From: Deltaproteobacteria bacterium
Lineage (GTDB): Bacteria; Desulfobacterota; Binatia; Binatales; Binataceae
Assembly: GCA_021780225.1 (NCBI GenBank)
Contig: JAJXZF010000060.1
Span: forward strand, 1-39,121
Direction: 5' to 3'
Length of the DNA: 39,121 bases
Shown here: positions 31,843 through 39,121 of the stretch, in pieces
How the letters are laid out: each line of letters opens with the position of its first letter
How positions within the stretch are numbered: the first letter of the stretch is position 1
The notes under the pieces: model-generated
Seen by the model: only the letters and a program-made list of their open reading frames with translations
Databases searched by the model: none
Told to the model about the DNA's origin: nothing
Translations under genes and position numbers: made by a program

Positions 31843-32859
31843 ATGCAAGTGGGAATGGTTGGATTGGGCCGGATGGGCGCGAACATGGTTCGCCGCCTGC
31901 TTCGCGCCGGTCATCAATGCGTGGTCTTCGACGTAAGCCCGGCGACGGTCAAATCGCTCGCCGACGAAGGCGCGGTCGGAGCCGCGTCGCTGGATGATTT
32001 CGCCGCGCGGCTGACCAAGCCGCGGGTTACCTGGATGATGGTTCCGGCGGCGGTGGTCGAACGCACCGTAACCGATCTCGCCAACCGCTTCGAGTCCGGC
32101 GACATTATCGTCGATGGCGGCAATTCCTGGTACGGCGACGACATCCGACGCGCCGCCAACCTGCGAAAAAAGGGCATTCACTACGTCGATTCCGGAACCT
32201 CCGGCGGCGTCTGGGGATTGGAACGGGGCTTTTGCCAAATGATCGGCGGCGAACCCGAAATCGTCAAACACCTCGATCCGATCTTCGCCGCGCTCGCTCC
32301 GACGGTCGAAAGCGCATCGCGCACTCCCGGCCGCGAAAAGATCAAGGGCAGCACCGCCGAACACGGCTATCTGCATTGCGGTCCGAACGGCGCCGGCCAT
32401 TTCGTCAAGATGGTCCATAACGGCATCGAATACGGATTGATGGCCGCCTACGCCGAGGGTCTGAACATCCTGCGCCATGCCAATGCCGGAAAGCGCCGCG
32501 AGAGCGTTGACGCCGAAACCACCCCGTTGCGCGATCCCGAGCTATATCAATACGACCTCAACCTGACCGAGATAACCGAAGTTTGGCGGCGTGGCAGCGT
32601 AATTGGTTCGTGGCTGCTTGATCTGACCGCAAACGCATTGCTTGGCGACCCCGACCTGACGAACTTCGCCGGCCGCGTCTCCGATTCCGGCGAAGGGCGA
32701 TGGACTGTCGACGCGGCGATCGACGAAGGCGTGCCGGCGAACGTCCTGACCGCCGCGCTATACGAGCGTTTCAGTTCGCGCGGCCAGGCTGAATTCGCAA
32801 ATCGAATTCTGTCGGCGATGCGCTATGAATTCGGCGGCCATTTGGAAAAAAAATCCTGA
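31843..32859 (+). CDS. gnd: 6-phosphogluconate dehydrogenase, decarboxylating, NAD-type short form
   Basis: A 338-residue enzyme of the pentose-phosphate pathway (6-phosphogluconate to ribulose 5-phosphate and CO2). Motifs are the Rossmann GLGRMGANM (7-15), [32 protein letters not shown], and the catalytic [16 protein letters not shown] with the conserved Lys and His-Asn-Gly. Length around 335 residues and the [12 protein letters not shown] start match the short, usually NAD-preferring GndA/YqeC group rather than the 470-residue NADP form. AAAAGGAGCAACTCCG precedes ATG 31843. A GC hairpin follows the stop. Confidence 0.92.
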   Translation: MQVGMVGLGRMGANMVRRLLRAGHQCVVFDVSPATVKSLADEGAVGAASLDDFAARLTKPRVTWMMVPAAVVERTVTDLANRFESGDIIVDGGNSWYGDDIRRAANLRKKGIHYVDSGTSGGVWGLERGFCQMIGGEPEIVKHLDPIFAALAPTVESASRTPGREKIKGSTAEHGYLHCGPNGAGHFVKMVHNGIEYGLMAAYAEGLNILRHANAGKRRESVDAETTPLRDPELYQYDLNLTEITEVWRRGSVIGSWLLDLTANALLGDPDLTNFAGRVSDSGEGRWTVDAAIDEGVPANVLTAALYERFSSRGQAEFANRILSAMRYEFGGHLEKKS

Positions 32860-32861
32860 GG

Positions 32862-32891
32862 CCCCGCCGGCGCCGAATATCGCCGGGCGGG
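32862..32891 (+). terminator. GC hairpin just after gnd
   Basis: CCCGCCGGCG pairs with CGCCGGGCGGG (one bulged base) around CCGAATAT-type loop bases, two bases past the stop. No T-run follows, so strength is uncertain. Confidence 0.5.
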
Positions 32892-33028
32892 AGTCGCATC
32901 GGGCCTGGAGGATTCGACGCCGGATGCGGAAAAAATCCATTCGCGCGCGGCGCAACTAGATAATGCGCAATATTGCACGAACCAAAATCGAATCGGATGA
33001 ATCGGATGAATCGTCGGACGGCGGGCGT

Positions 33029-33214
33029 CTAGTCGCCTTCAATAATTGATTCGGGGTCGGCCAGTCCGGTTTCGACCGTGGTCGCCGTGCCGCGCGCGGC
33101 GATCTGATGTGGACGCATCGCTTCGACGCGCGCAATCGCCTCTTCGGGCGATTGCGCTTGCACCGGCACTTCATACCACGTGATGATTTGTACGCGAATG
33201 CGATACTGTGCCAT
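33029..33214 (-). CDS. Small conserved-looking protein, function unknown
   Basis: A 61-residue protein, MAQYRIRVQIITWYEVPVQA followed by SPEEAIARVEAMRPHQIAAR and ending ETGLADPESIIEGD. The strand-strand-helix layout with alternating charged residues looks like a real small protein, and GGAAG lies seven bases before ATG 33214. No signal or membrane segment. It stands alone at the edge of an AT-rich region; I do not recognise it. Confidence 0.65.
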   Translation of the reverse strand: MAQYRIRVQIITWYEVPVQAQSPEEAIARVEAMRPHQIAARGTATTVETGLADPESIIEGD

Positions 33215-33748
33215 GAATCAACTTCCGCCAATATTAACGCCTTCGATACGCATCCCCTCGAAGCATGGGGTCAATCACAGCAATAATCCCAAGATATGTA
33301 AACAATTATTTAAATTTAACAGACTTTGACTTGCAACTTATTCTCCAGAATCACCTACGCTTATTTTTGCGAATTTCAGTCTTTAATCAGTTTATAAAGT
33401 CAAAATTAGGCACAAACTGGCTTAGCCAGTCGAATGTGTGAATTGATTTATGAGTTCCACACCCGGAAAAGATCAACCCGGCGGCCCGCCAATTCGCGTT
33501 ACCGCTAATGAGAAGACCGTAACGCCAGCGCCGCTGCGTTGTTTTACCGCGTCACGTTCACGTTTCCGGGATTTTTGAAAATATCTATTTTCCGAACGGA
33601 CGCATCGAATCGCTCGGCCTCCAAATCAAGCCTGCTGGCGCACCGCCATAGACGCATCCTCTCCGCGACGTGCGCGAAATTCTTGTTTGACGCGCGACGA
33701 GACGTGGTTCAATCATAGCTCTGACCGATCGCGAACCGAGCTTTTGCA
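33215..33748. other. AT-rich gene-poor island with a possible broken short gene
   Basis: 33290-33450 is markedly AT-rich compared with the rest of the window (e.g. AATTATTTAAATTTAA at 33302-33319). From ATG 33450 a frame reads MSSTPGKDQPGGPPIRVTAN and goes on to about 33580. Another frame (33523-33651) reads GIFENIYFPNGRIESLGLQI and ends at TAG 33649. They may be halves of one shifted gene, or chance. No promoter or RNA feature can be named. Confidence 0.35.
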
Positions 33749-34408
33749 ATGAGCCGAATCTTCACCTGCACGTGGGCGCCGACTACTACCACTCTGCCGC
33801 GCCTGATGGAGCCGATTTCGCCCGTCTATGCGAACCGCGCAATCCGCAACCGCCGCCGCCATTACGAGCGATGGAGCGAACGGCTCGACGGCTTTATCGC
33901 GATCGGCGACTCCTTTTGCGCCTACAATCCCGTTTACGCCCAAGGGATGACCGCGGCGGCGATGTCGGCGACGATGCTGCGCGGATGCCTTGAACGGCTC
34001 GGCCCGGCCGAGAGCGCGCTCGCCCGCGAGTTCCATCGCGCCGAAGCTGAAATCCAGCATGGCCCATGGATGCTCTCCGCGGGCGTCGATTTGCGTTTTC
34101 CGTTTACCGCCGGCGACCGGCCGCTCTCGCTCAAACTATTCAATCAATACCTCGATCGGGTCGGCGCCGCCGCGAGCGATCCGGTCGTCCGCACCCGCCT
34201 GCTCGAAGTCGCGCAACTGGTGCGGCCGTTCGACGACCTGTTCGAGCCGTCGATTATGATGCGCGTCGGCGCGCGAACCCTCGCGCACGCCGCCGCATCG
34301 CTCTCCCGCATCTTTTCGATTAACGGCGCGCGGAACATTCCGCCGATGCCGCCTCCGCCGGCACGCCCGGAGCCGCCATCCGCCCGCGCCGCGCAATCGA
34401 TATCCTAA
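33749..34408 (+). pseudogene. C-terminal fragment of an FAD-dependent monooxygenase/oxidoreductase
   Basis: The 219-codon frame matches only the second half of an FAD-dependent monooxygenase-like protein. NRRRHYERWSERLDGFIAIG and GDSFCAYNPVYAQGMTAAAM form the well-known GD...NPVxGQGM FAD-pyrophosphate/ribityl contact motif. The N-terminal GxGxxG FAD domain (about 250 residues expected) is missing, and I could not find it in the 500 bases upstream, which are AT-rich. The first 20 codons (TCTWAPTTTTLP) are not family-like, so the break is probably near 33800. A Pro-rich C-terminal tail (PPMPPPPARPEPP) follows. Likely a deletion remnant. Confidence 0.7.
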
Positions 34409-34566
34409 TTAACTTCTTTTCAGCACCAGTCAGTATCCGCTAATCTCAGTCCGGCATGGTTAATTTATATGCCTGGATGTGCAGACAATGACAGGATGAC
34501 AATTACATAACCAGTGTGGTGTCCCGCAAATAACTTCCATCTGATGCCTTATCGGCTCAGCGCGCA

Positions 34567-34665
34567 GGTCGCCCACCGCGGGGCGACCAGGGATGGATTG
34601 CCGGGTCCGGGCCCGGCAATGACGAACAGAGTTGGTCATGCCCGGACTTGATCCGGGCATCCACG
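34567..34665. repeat. REP-like inverted palindrome pair
   Basis: Three palindromes lie in a row in an intergenic region. GGTCGCCC-accgc-GGGGCGACC is at 34568-34588. GATGGATTGCCGGGTCCGG-GCCCGGCAATGAC is at 34592-34623. GGTCATGCCCGGACTTG-ATCCGGGCATCCACG is at 34634-34665. The last two are inverted copies of a GTCATGCCCGG-type unit that is widespread as an extragenic palindrome in many proteobacteria. The pair resembles a BIME/REP doublet. Confidence 0.75.
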
Positions 34666-34739
34666 CGGAGCGCAAACCTATTCAGGGGACGCCGCATTAG
34701 AATATGTATAATCTCATTGAAGCGGAGGGAATTCGAGCG

Positions 34740-35543
34740 ATGGAAGCCAAATTGATTCAGGAAAAACTGCCTGTTTGGCGCACCGCGTGGGCCGCGGTTC
34801 GGTCGCCATTCGAACAATGGTCCGACTTCGTACGACTCGCGACAATTCCTTTCTTGATCATGCTCGCGGCCGGTATCGTCTCGGCGCTCTTCGCATGGAT
34901 GCTGGGCGATTCAACCAACTCCGCGCTTCGCGGCATCCGTGGACTATTCGCGTTAATCGGCGGGCTTGCCGGGATCGTCGCCTACACCTCGCTTCACGTT
35001 GCGTGGATCAGGCTGCTGGTGCTCGGCGGAAAAGATCCGCGAACGCAACTGGCGTTCGCCTTCGGTTGGCTTGAAACGCGCTTCCTTTTGATTCCAATCG
35101 GGTTGGGCTTGGCTCTTTTCTCTCCCGCGATTGTGATGATGGTAATCTCGGTCGCTGCGGCGTCGTCTGTGGTGAAAGCGCTCGCAATACCGTTGGGAAT
35201 CGTCACCGGCGCTTTAGCAAGTTGGGCGATGGTGCGTTTCGCGCTGCTGGCGCCGGCAATCGCAGTGGAACGTTTCGCCAGTTTGCGCGCCGTCTGGATT
35301 CCCACTGAGGGATTTTGCTGGCGAATCGTCGGCATATTCGCACTCGCGGTCTTTCCAATTTCGCTGATCGCCGGGATATTTGGGGGGATCGCGAAGGCGT
35401 CGCATTCCGAGTTTCTAATTCGAGTATTCGCGTGGGGCGTGATGATGGCGATCCAAACCGCAACCATCGGAATTACCGCCGCCGCGGCGGCGATGATCTA
35501 TCGCGCGCTCATCCCGCCCGAGCCTGCCTCAGCCGCCGCCTGA
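34740..35543 (+). CDS. Integral membrane protein, about six transmembrane segments, function unknown
   Basis: A 267-residue hydrophobic protein. A short cytoplasmic N-terminus (MEAKLIQEKLPVWRTAWAAV) is followed by membrane segments near 33-55, 68-95, 117-137, 140-160, 200-222 and 232-255, with charged loops (GGKDPRTQLAFAFGW). GCGGAGGG lies ten bases before ATG 34740; the frame is open to 34704. Layout resembles uncharacterised bacterial membrane proteins with a YIP1/DUF-type helix bundle, but I cannot assign a family. Confidence 0.75.
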   Translation: MEAKLIQEKLPVWRTAWAAVRSPFEQWSDFVRLATIPFLIMLAAGIVSALFAWMLGDSTNSALRGIRGLFALIGGLAGIVAYTSLHVAWIRLLVLGGKDPRTQLAFAFGWLETRFLLIPIGLGLALFSPAIVMMVISVAAASSVVKALAIPLGIVTGALASWAMVRFALLAPAIAVERFASLRAVWIPTEGFCWRIVGIFALAVFPISLIAGIFGGIAKASHSEFLIRVFAWGVMMAIQTATIGITAAAAAMIYRALIPPEPASAAA

Positions 35544-35567
35544 GAATTAGGTACGCGTACGCTATTC

Positions 35568-36656
35568 TTGCTTCTTGGTTTGTCGATCTATTTTGTCTTT
35601 TGCTCTAGCTCGGCTATGGCCGCGCCGCCAGACCTTGCATCCGCCGATTGGTCCGTGAAGCAGGCTGAAACGCTAAACGGCGAACCGAAGCAGATTGTTT
35701 GGAGATTTATAAACGCTCTCTGGGGTATAGACGATGTTCAGCCCAATATGGGCAAACTTTGCTACTTTCGCTTTGTTAACCTTCGTGACTCGGTGGAGCT
35801 ATCTCTGGTGACTTCTTATGATGCTGGCGGGATGGCAGATTGTAATTGGGTCGACGTTTTCGACAAGGTTCCTCACGGGATCGAAGATTACAAGTTTCCA
35901 TCTCAAGGACCAGCAGCATATTCCGATGATATTAAAGATATCAACAGCAGCGGAAGTTACGAACTGATCGTGGACGAAGTTTTTGATTCAGTCAGTTCGC
36001 CTGATCACTGTATCGCGACATGGCCGGTGATCTACGCTTGGACCGGCAGCGGCTACGGCGACGTGAGCAGCAATTTCAAACACTATTACGAACAACAACT
36101 TGCCGTCCTGCAAAAGCGCAACGCCGCGGCCGAGGCCGAGAAGCAGCGGGCGCAAATAGCGGCTTCCGCGCCTGCGGCCCCCGTCTGGAACTGCCGACCC
36201 CAAGCCGCCAGTGGCGGGGAAAGCCCGGCGCCTGCGGCGCCGGAGACCAGGATCGGAGCGGGAGTGTCTTTCGATGGCGTCGGCGTCGCGAGTATATGCT
36301 CGCCGGCGCCTCCGCCGGCCATGCCCGAGCCGGACCGGCTCGGGCTGGATTGTGACAAGGCGGAAGTCGCCAAGCTCGAACGCTTCATCGGCGTTTCGCG
36401 CGACGCCGGGATGAGCGACGCGATCAAATGGGCCAACAGCGAGAACCCCCACGACCGCGAATTCGCCGCCGATGTGCTGGCCGACATCGGTACGCCGCAG
36501 GCGATCGAATATCTGAAAACCCTGAGCCATGACTCTAACCGCGCAGTTGCGGTGAATGCGAAATCCTCGATGCAACAACTAGGCAAGCTGTCCAACCCGC
36601 TTACCGTCACAGAACAGACCATCCCCTTTGGCGCGCTCGCTCCGTCGAGCAAATGA
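35568..36656 (+). CDS. Exported protein with Ala/Pro linker and HEAT-like C-terminal repeat
   Basis: A 362-residue protein starting at TTG 35568, with a signal peptide MLLGLSIYFVFCSSSAMAA. The N-terminal 170 residues are an unrecognised globular domain (IVWRFINALWGIDDVQPNMG; Cys at KLCYF, DCNW and DHCIATW). A helical and Ala/Pro-rich linker follows (NAAAEAEKQRAQIAASAPAA, then PAPAAPETR and APPPAMPEPDR). The C-terminal part, DREFAADVLADIGTPQAIEY followed by LKTLSHDSNRAVAVNAKSSM, looks like a HEAT-type helical repeat. The N-terminal half is less GC-rich than the rest. It starts 24 bp after the membrane protein and may be cotranscribed. Function unknown. Confidence 0.7.
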   Translation: MLLGLSIYFVFCSSSAMAAPPDLASADWSVKQAETLNGEPKQIVWRFINALWGIDDVQPNMGKLCYFRFVNLRDSVELSLVTSYDAGGMADCNWVDVFDKVPHGIEDYKFPSQGPAAYSDDIKDINSSGSYELIVDEVFDSVSSPDHCIATWPVIYAWTGSGYGDVSSNFKHYYEQQLAVLQKRNAAAEAEKQRAQIAASAPAAPVWNCRPQAASGGESPAPAAPETRIGAGVSFDGVGVASICSPAPPPAMPEPDRLGLDCDKAEVAKLERFIGVSRDAGMSDAIKWANSENPHDREFAADVLADIGTPQAIEYLKTLSHDSNRAVAVNAKSSMQQLGKLSNPLTVTEQTIPFGALAPSSK

Positions 36657-36716
36657 GTTTCCACTGACGGCCGGCTATCCGCCCGCCAATTGACGGCCCT
36701 CGCGGACGGCTTGTAC

Positions 36717-37925
36717 TCACTCGCCAAGGGCGGCGCGGATCGAATCGTGAAAGTGTTCGAGCGCGGGTTCATAGCGGCCGTAAAAAACATTGCTTAAGAC
36801 GCCCGTCTCGAAATTGCGCTGAATCGTCTCGCCGACCTCGAAATCCTGTTCGACCACGCCCACCAGCAGCTCCATCACCTTGTCCCATCCCGGAGCGCCC
36901 GGCAGGCCCCAGCGCCGCTCGTAGCGATCGGCGGCGGCGCCCGCCGGTCCCAGCACGTTGATTTCCGTAACCGACTCCGACGGATTGTCGGGCGCGGGAT
37001 AGATCCGATAGGCCTCCGCGTGATCGCTCTGCATCACGAACACGGTATTCGGAAATAGATTCATCAGAATCGTCGCGTGCGGCAGCAGGTCCCATCGCTC
37101 CGGCGGCAGGCCGCGCAATTTTTCGATCGACGTGCGGATTCCAACCAGCCGATGGCACAGCCCGAACGGATCGAACAGCGCCAGATTCCGCACGAACATC
37201 GGCGCGATCGTCGTGCGATGGAGAAACTTTATATGGTAGGCCTCCCAGAATGTGTCGCTGACCAGCTTCCAGTTCATCCGGCGCCGCACGACCCGCCGTT
37301 CGCGCAACTCGAAATCCTCAAGCCCGCAGGATTCGAGGTCGCGCGCGAGCAGTTCAAGATGAATATCCAGATCGATCTCGCCGTCCGTGCGCGGCGTCAC
37401 CCACACCATCCCGTACCGCTCGGCGACCGGAAATTGGACCAGGCCGTGGGATTCGCGGTCGAGATGGGCAAAGCCGAAATCGTCGGGAATCGCGCGCAGG
37501 CGGCCCTCCGTATCGTAGCTCCATGAATGATACGGGCAGACGAACCGCGCGCCAGTCCGGCCGCATCCGTGCGCGAGGCGCGAACCGCGATGGCGGCAGA
37601 TGTTGGCGAAGGCGCGCAAGACGCCATCCTCGCCGCGCACGACCAGCAGGGGCGTGGGGCCGAGTTCGTCGGTGAAGTAGTCGCCCGGATTGCGCACCTG
37701 CGAACTGAAACCGGCGACCAGCGGAAAATCGTGGAAGAGCGTGGCGCGCTCGCGTTCCGCCCATTCGCGCGAGGTGTACACCGCCGGATTGTTGCGCGTG
37801 AACGATTCGGTCAGCGGCGGGCTTCCGGCATCGATCGCATCAAGCGCCTGTTCGATCAGCCGCACCTGCGTCGCATGTTCCGTCGCATGTCGATTCTGGC
37901 TTGGGACGTTCGCGGAGGTAATCAA
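36717..37925 (-). CDS. Rieske non-heme iron oxygenase, alpha subunit
   Basis: A 402-residue ring-hydroxylating-oxygenase alpha-subunit-like protein. The Rieske [2Fe-2S] ligands are CRHRGSRLAHGCG (C110, H112) and CPYHSW (C130, H133). The mononuclear iron site is SDTFWEAYHIKFLH (H231, H236; bridging D224), with the distal acid in VEQDFEVGE near 366. These enzymes oxygenate aromatic rings, sterols, or quaternary amines using electrons from a reductase, which is not encoded nearby. The start is a TTG at 37925; a GTG at about 37865 (QVRLIEQ) is an alternative. Substrate unknown. Confidence 0.9.
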   Translation of the reverse strand: MITSANVPSQNRHATEHATQVRLIEQALDAIDAGSPPLTESFTRNNPAVYTSREWAERERATLFHDFPLVAGFSSQVRNPGDYFTDELGPTPLLVVRGEDGVLRAFANICRHRGSRLAHGCGRTGARFVCPYHSWSYDTEGRLRAIPDDFGFAHLDRESHGLVQFPVAERYGMVWVTPRTDGEIDLDIHLELLARDLESCGLEDFELRERRVVRRRMNWKLVSDTFWEAYHIKFLHRTTIAPMFVRNLALFDPFGLCHRLVGIRTSIEKLRGLPPERWDLLPHATILMNLFPNTVFVMQSDHAEAYRIYPAPDNPSESVTEINVLGPAGAAADRYERRWGLPGAPGWDKVMELLVGVVEQDFEVGETIQRNFETGVLSNVFYGRYEPALEHFHDSIRAALGE

Positions 37926-38110
37926 TCGCGGCCGGCGGCCTCAAAGAAAACCGGCGCGGCTTGATTGGCGTTTGATTCTTGCAGCGGCGTCGGCGGGTCG
38001 CGCTCGGAATTCCGGCGAAAGCGCGGTTTACTACATCCGGAGTCGCGCTACCCGCTTACGGCTGCCGAGGGCCGTTCAACTACATGATCGGCGCGATTAC
38101 GCGTCGGCGG

Positions 38111-38896
38111 TCAGGGTGAAACCGTGATGATATTGGTGCCGATTTCGAGTCCCGGCGCGACGCCGAGCGCGACCGTTTGCGCGCGCTGTTTATCGACCGC
38201 GTTCGAGACCGCGCCGCTCAGATAGACGGTCTTGCCGATCACTTTGGCGCTTACCTGCTTAAGACCCGCCTGCTGAAGCGCCTGATTGATTTTGATTTGC
38301 GTCCGCAGCCAAACCAGCGTCTGCGTGGACAGCGCGTCGATTACCTGTTTGACCCCGCCGACGTTGCGGGCGACGCGCTCCGCTTCGGCCTTGGTCCGGT
38401 CGTCGAACACCGTCCCGCGCAGCACCACCACCCCCGGCCGCGTGATTTCCACCGACACGTTGCTGAAGCGGGCGTCGGAATGCATCGCGAGCTCAACCTT
38501 CGAGCGCAGCACCCATTCCGGCGGATTAGCCGGCTTGCGCCGCGCGACATGCCGGCGCTTCACCGTGCGCGCAGGCGTGGCCGCGGCCTCCGGAGCCTGC
38601 TTGCTCGGAGCAGGCGTGTTCGCGGGCGTGGGCGCGACGCTGGGCGCCGCGGCCGGACTGATCGGCGCCGCCGCGCTCGACGGCATCGATTCCTCCGTCA
38701 TCGCCGGCGTGCTCGCAGCCGCGGGCGAATTTTCCGCGCCCTGCGCCGGTCGCGCGCCAATCAGCCAAATCAAACTTGCCAGAGCGGCCACCGATGCGAA
38801 AAATCGTCCGGCTCGGCGAGTTTTCGCGATCCAAAACGAATCCAGCCGAAGTTTCACGCGGTCAATCTCATGCGGCGCTGTGGAACAATCGAGCAT
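38111..38896 (-). CDS. Exported double-BON-domain protein
   Basis: A 261-residue envelope protein. It has an N-terminal signal or membrane segment (RFFASVAALASLIWLIGARP), a long Ala/Pro/Thr-rich linker (APSVAPTPANTPAPSKQAPE), a basic patch (RTVKRRHVARRK), then two BON domains: RSKVELAMHSDARFSNVSVE followed by VVVLRGTVFDDRTKAEAERV, and INQALQQAGLKQVSAKVIGK followed by TVYLSGAVSNAVDKQRAQTV. BON domains bind phospholipid surfaces and occur in osmotically induced and secretin-associated proteins. The start is ATG 38896, with TTG 38908 also possible. Confidence 0.85.
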   Translation of the reverse strand: MLDCSTAPHEIDRVKLRLDSFWIAKTRRAGRFFASVAALASLIWLIGARPAQGAENSPAAASTPAMTEESMPSSAAAPISPAAAPSVAPTPANTPAPSKQAPEAAATPARTVKRRHVARRKPANPPEWVLRSKVELAMHSDARFSNVSVEITRPGVVVLRGTVFDDRTKAEAERVARNVGGVKQVIDALSTQTLVWLRTQIKINQALQQAGLKQVSAKVIGKTVYLSGAVSNAVDKQRAQTVALGVAPGLEIGTNIITVSP

Positions 38897-38967
38897 TGCC
38901 GTCGCCAAGGTTTTGAAGTGACGCCCGCAGTGTCATCGATCGGCGGCATTCAGAGGTCGAAGTTACG

Positions 38968-39002
38968 CGGCCGCGATTCCCGTCAAGCAGGAATCGCGGC
39001 CG
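38968..39002. terminator. Perfect 13-bp inverted repeat
   Basis: CGGCCGCGATTCC (38968-38980) and GGAATCGCGGCCG (38990-39002) pair fully around CGTCAAGCA. It lies between the OmpA-like and the BON genes, both leftward. It may act as a terminator or a protein-binding palindrome; there is no T-run. Confidence 0.5.
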
Positions 39003-39017
39003 TGGCTGAGGGTTGAC

Positions 39018-39041
39018 GCGGACCGGCCTGCGCCGGTCCGC
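39018..39041 (-). terminator. GC hairpin downstream of the OmpA-like gene
   Basis: GCGGACCGGC and GCCGGTCCGC pair perfectly around CTGC, ten bases past the stop of the leftward OmpA-like gene. No T-run is present. Confidence 0.5.
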
Positions 39042-39051
39042 GCGCCGCCGC

Positions 39052-39121
39052 TTATTGGTCGGCCGGCAGCAACTCCACCCGCCGGTTCTGCGCCCGTCCC
39101 GCGGCGGTCCGGTTGGTCGCC
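39052..39121 (-). CDS. C-terminal end of an OmpA/MotB-domain protein, partial
   Basis: The minus-strand frame entering at the window end reads ATNRTAAGRAQNRRVELLPA and stops at TAA (39054-39052). GRAQNRRVEL is the closing motif of OmpA-family peptidoglycan-binding domains (usually GRAxNRRVEL). The rest of the gene is outside the window, so nothing can be said of its N-terminus. Confidence 0.8.
   Translation of the reverse strand, partial: ATNRTAAGRAQNRRVELLPADQ

Overview
The window is high-GC bacterial DNA with tightly packed genes, many overlapping start and stop codons, and Gram-negative envelope genes (a porin, lipoproteins, an OmpA-type protein, BON domains). The mix of a lipoate-linked heterodisulfide-reductase-like (sHdr) operon, a luciferase-type flavin oxidoreductase paired with a MaoC-like hydratase, a Rieske oxygenase and a PPi-type phosphofructokinase suggests an uncultured soil or aquatic chemoheterotroph or methylotroph-like lineage, for example Binatota/Desulfobacterota-type bacteria. 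That placement is inference only. I saw no rRNA, tRNA, CRISPR array or phage module.

Region 1 (1-5290): the tail of an IS3-family transposase abuts a polycistronic operon encoding HdrB-like, HdrA-like and HdrC-like subunits, a cytochrome-b-like membrane protein (interrupted by an in-frame TGA), an unknown 114-aa protein, a DsrE-like protein, a lipoate-binding GcvH-like protein (LbpA type) and a lipoate-protein ligase. This is the gene set of sHdr sulfur oxidation, with a membrane subunit that could pass electrons to quinone. The insertion has removed the start of the hdrB-like gene.

Region 2 (5648-15080): a P2A-type cation ATPase, then a divergent pair of secreted proteins: a seven-bladed NHL-type lipoprotein and a 1425-residue protein resembling animal CEMIP/TMEM2 (G8 domain plus right-handed beta-helix).

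Region 3 (15185-21140): a regulator joined in frame to a small beta-propeller (with a 4-bp duplication that shifts its N-terminus), two DUF899 thioredoxin-like paralogues, a probably damaged FemAB/GNAT-like acyltransferase, a gene-poor stretch, and a class II aldolase.

Region 4 (21567-29127): a CocE/NonD hydrolase, a PPi-type phosphofructokinase, then a rightward group of PstS, a small secreted protein, a porin and an SmpA-like secreted protein. This looks like a phosphate-uptake envelope module lacking PstCAB here. It is closed by a good intrinsic terminator and followed by a small lipoprotein.

Region 5 (29188-39121): a leftward MaoC-like/LLM oxidoreductase operon, an NAD-type 6-phosphogluconate dehydrogenase, a 61-aa conserved-looking small protein, an AT-rich gene-poor island beside a truncated FAD monooxygenase, a REP-like palindrome pair, two envelope proteins, a Rieske oxygenase, a double-BON protein, and the last residues of an OmpA-like protein at the window edge.
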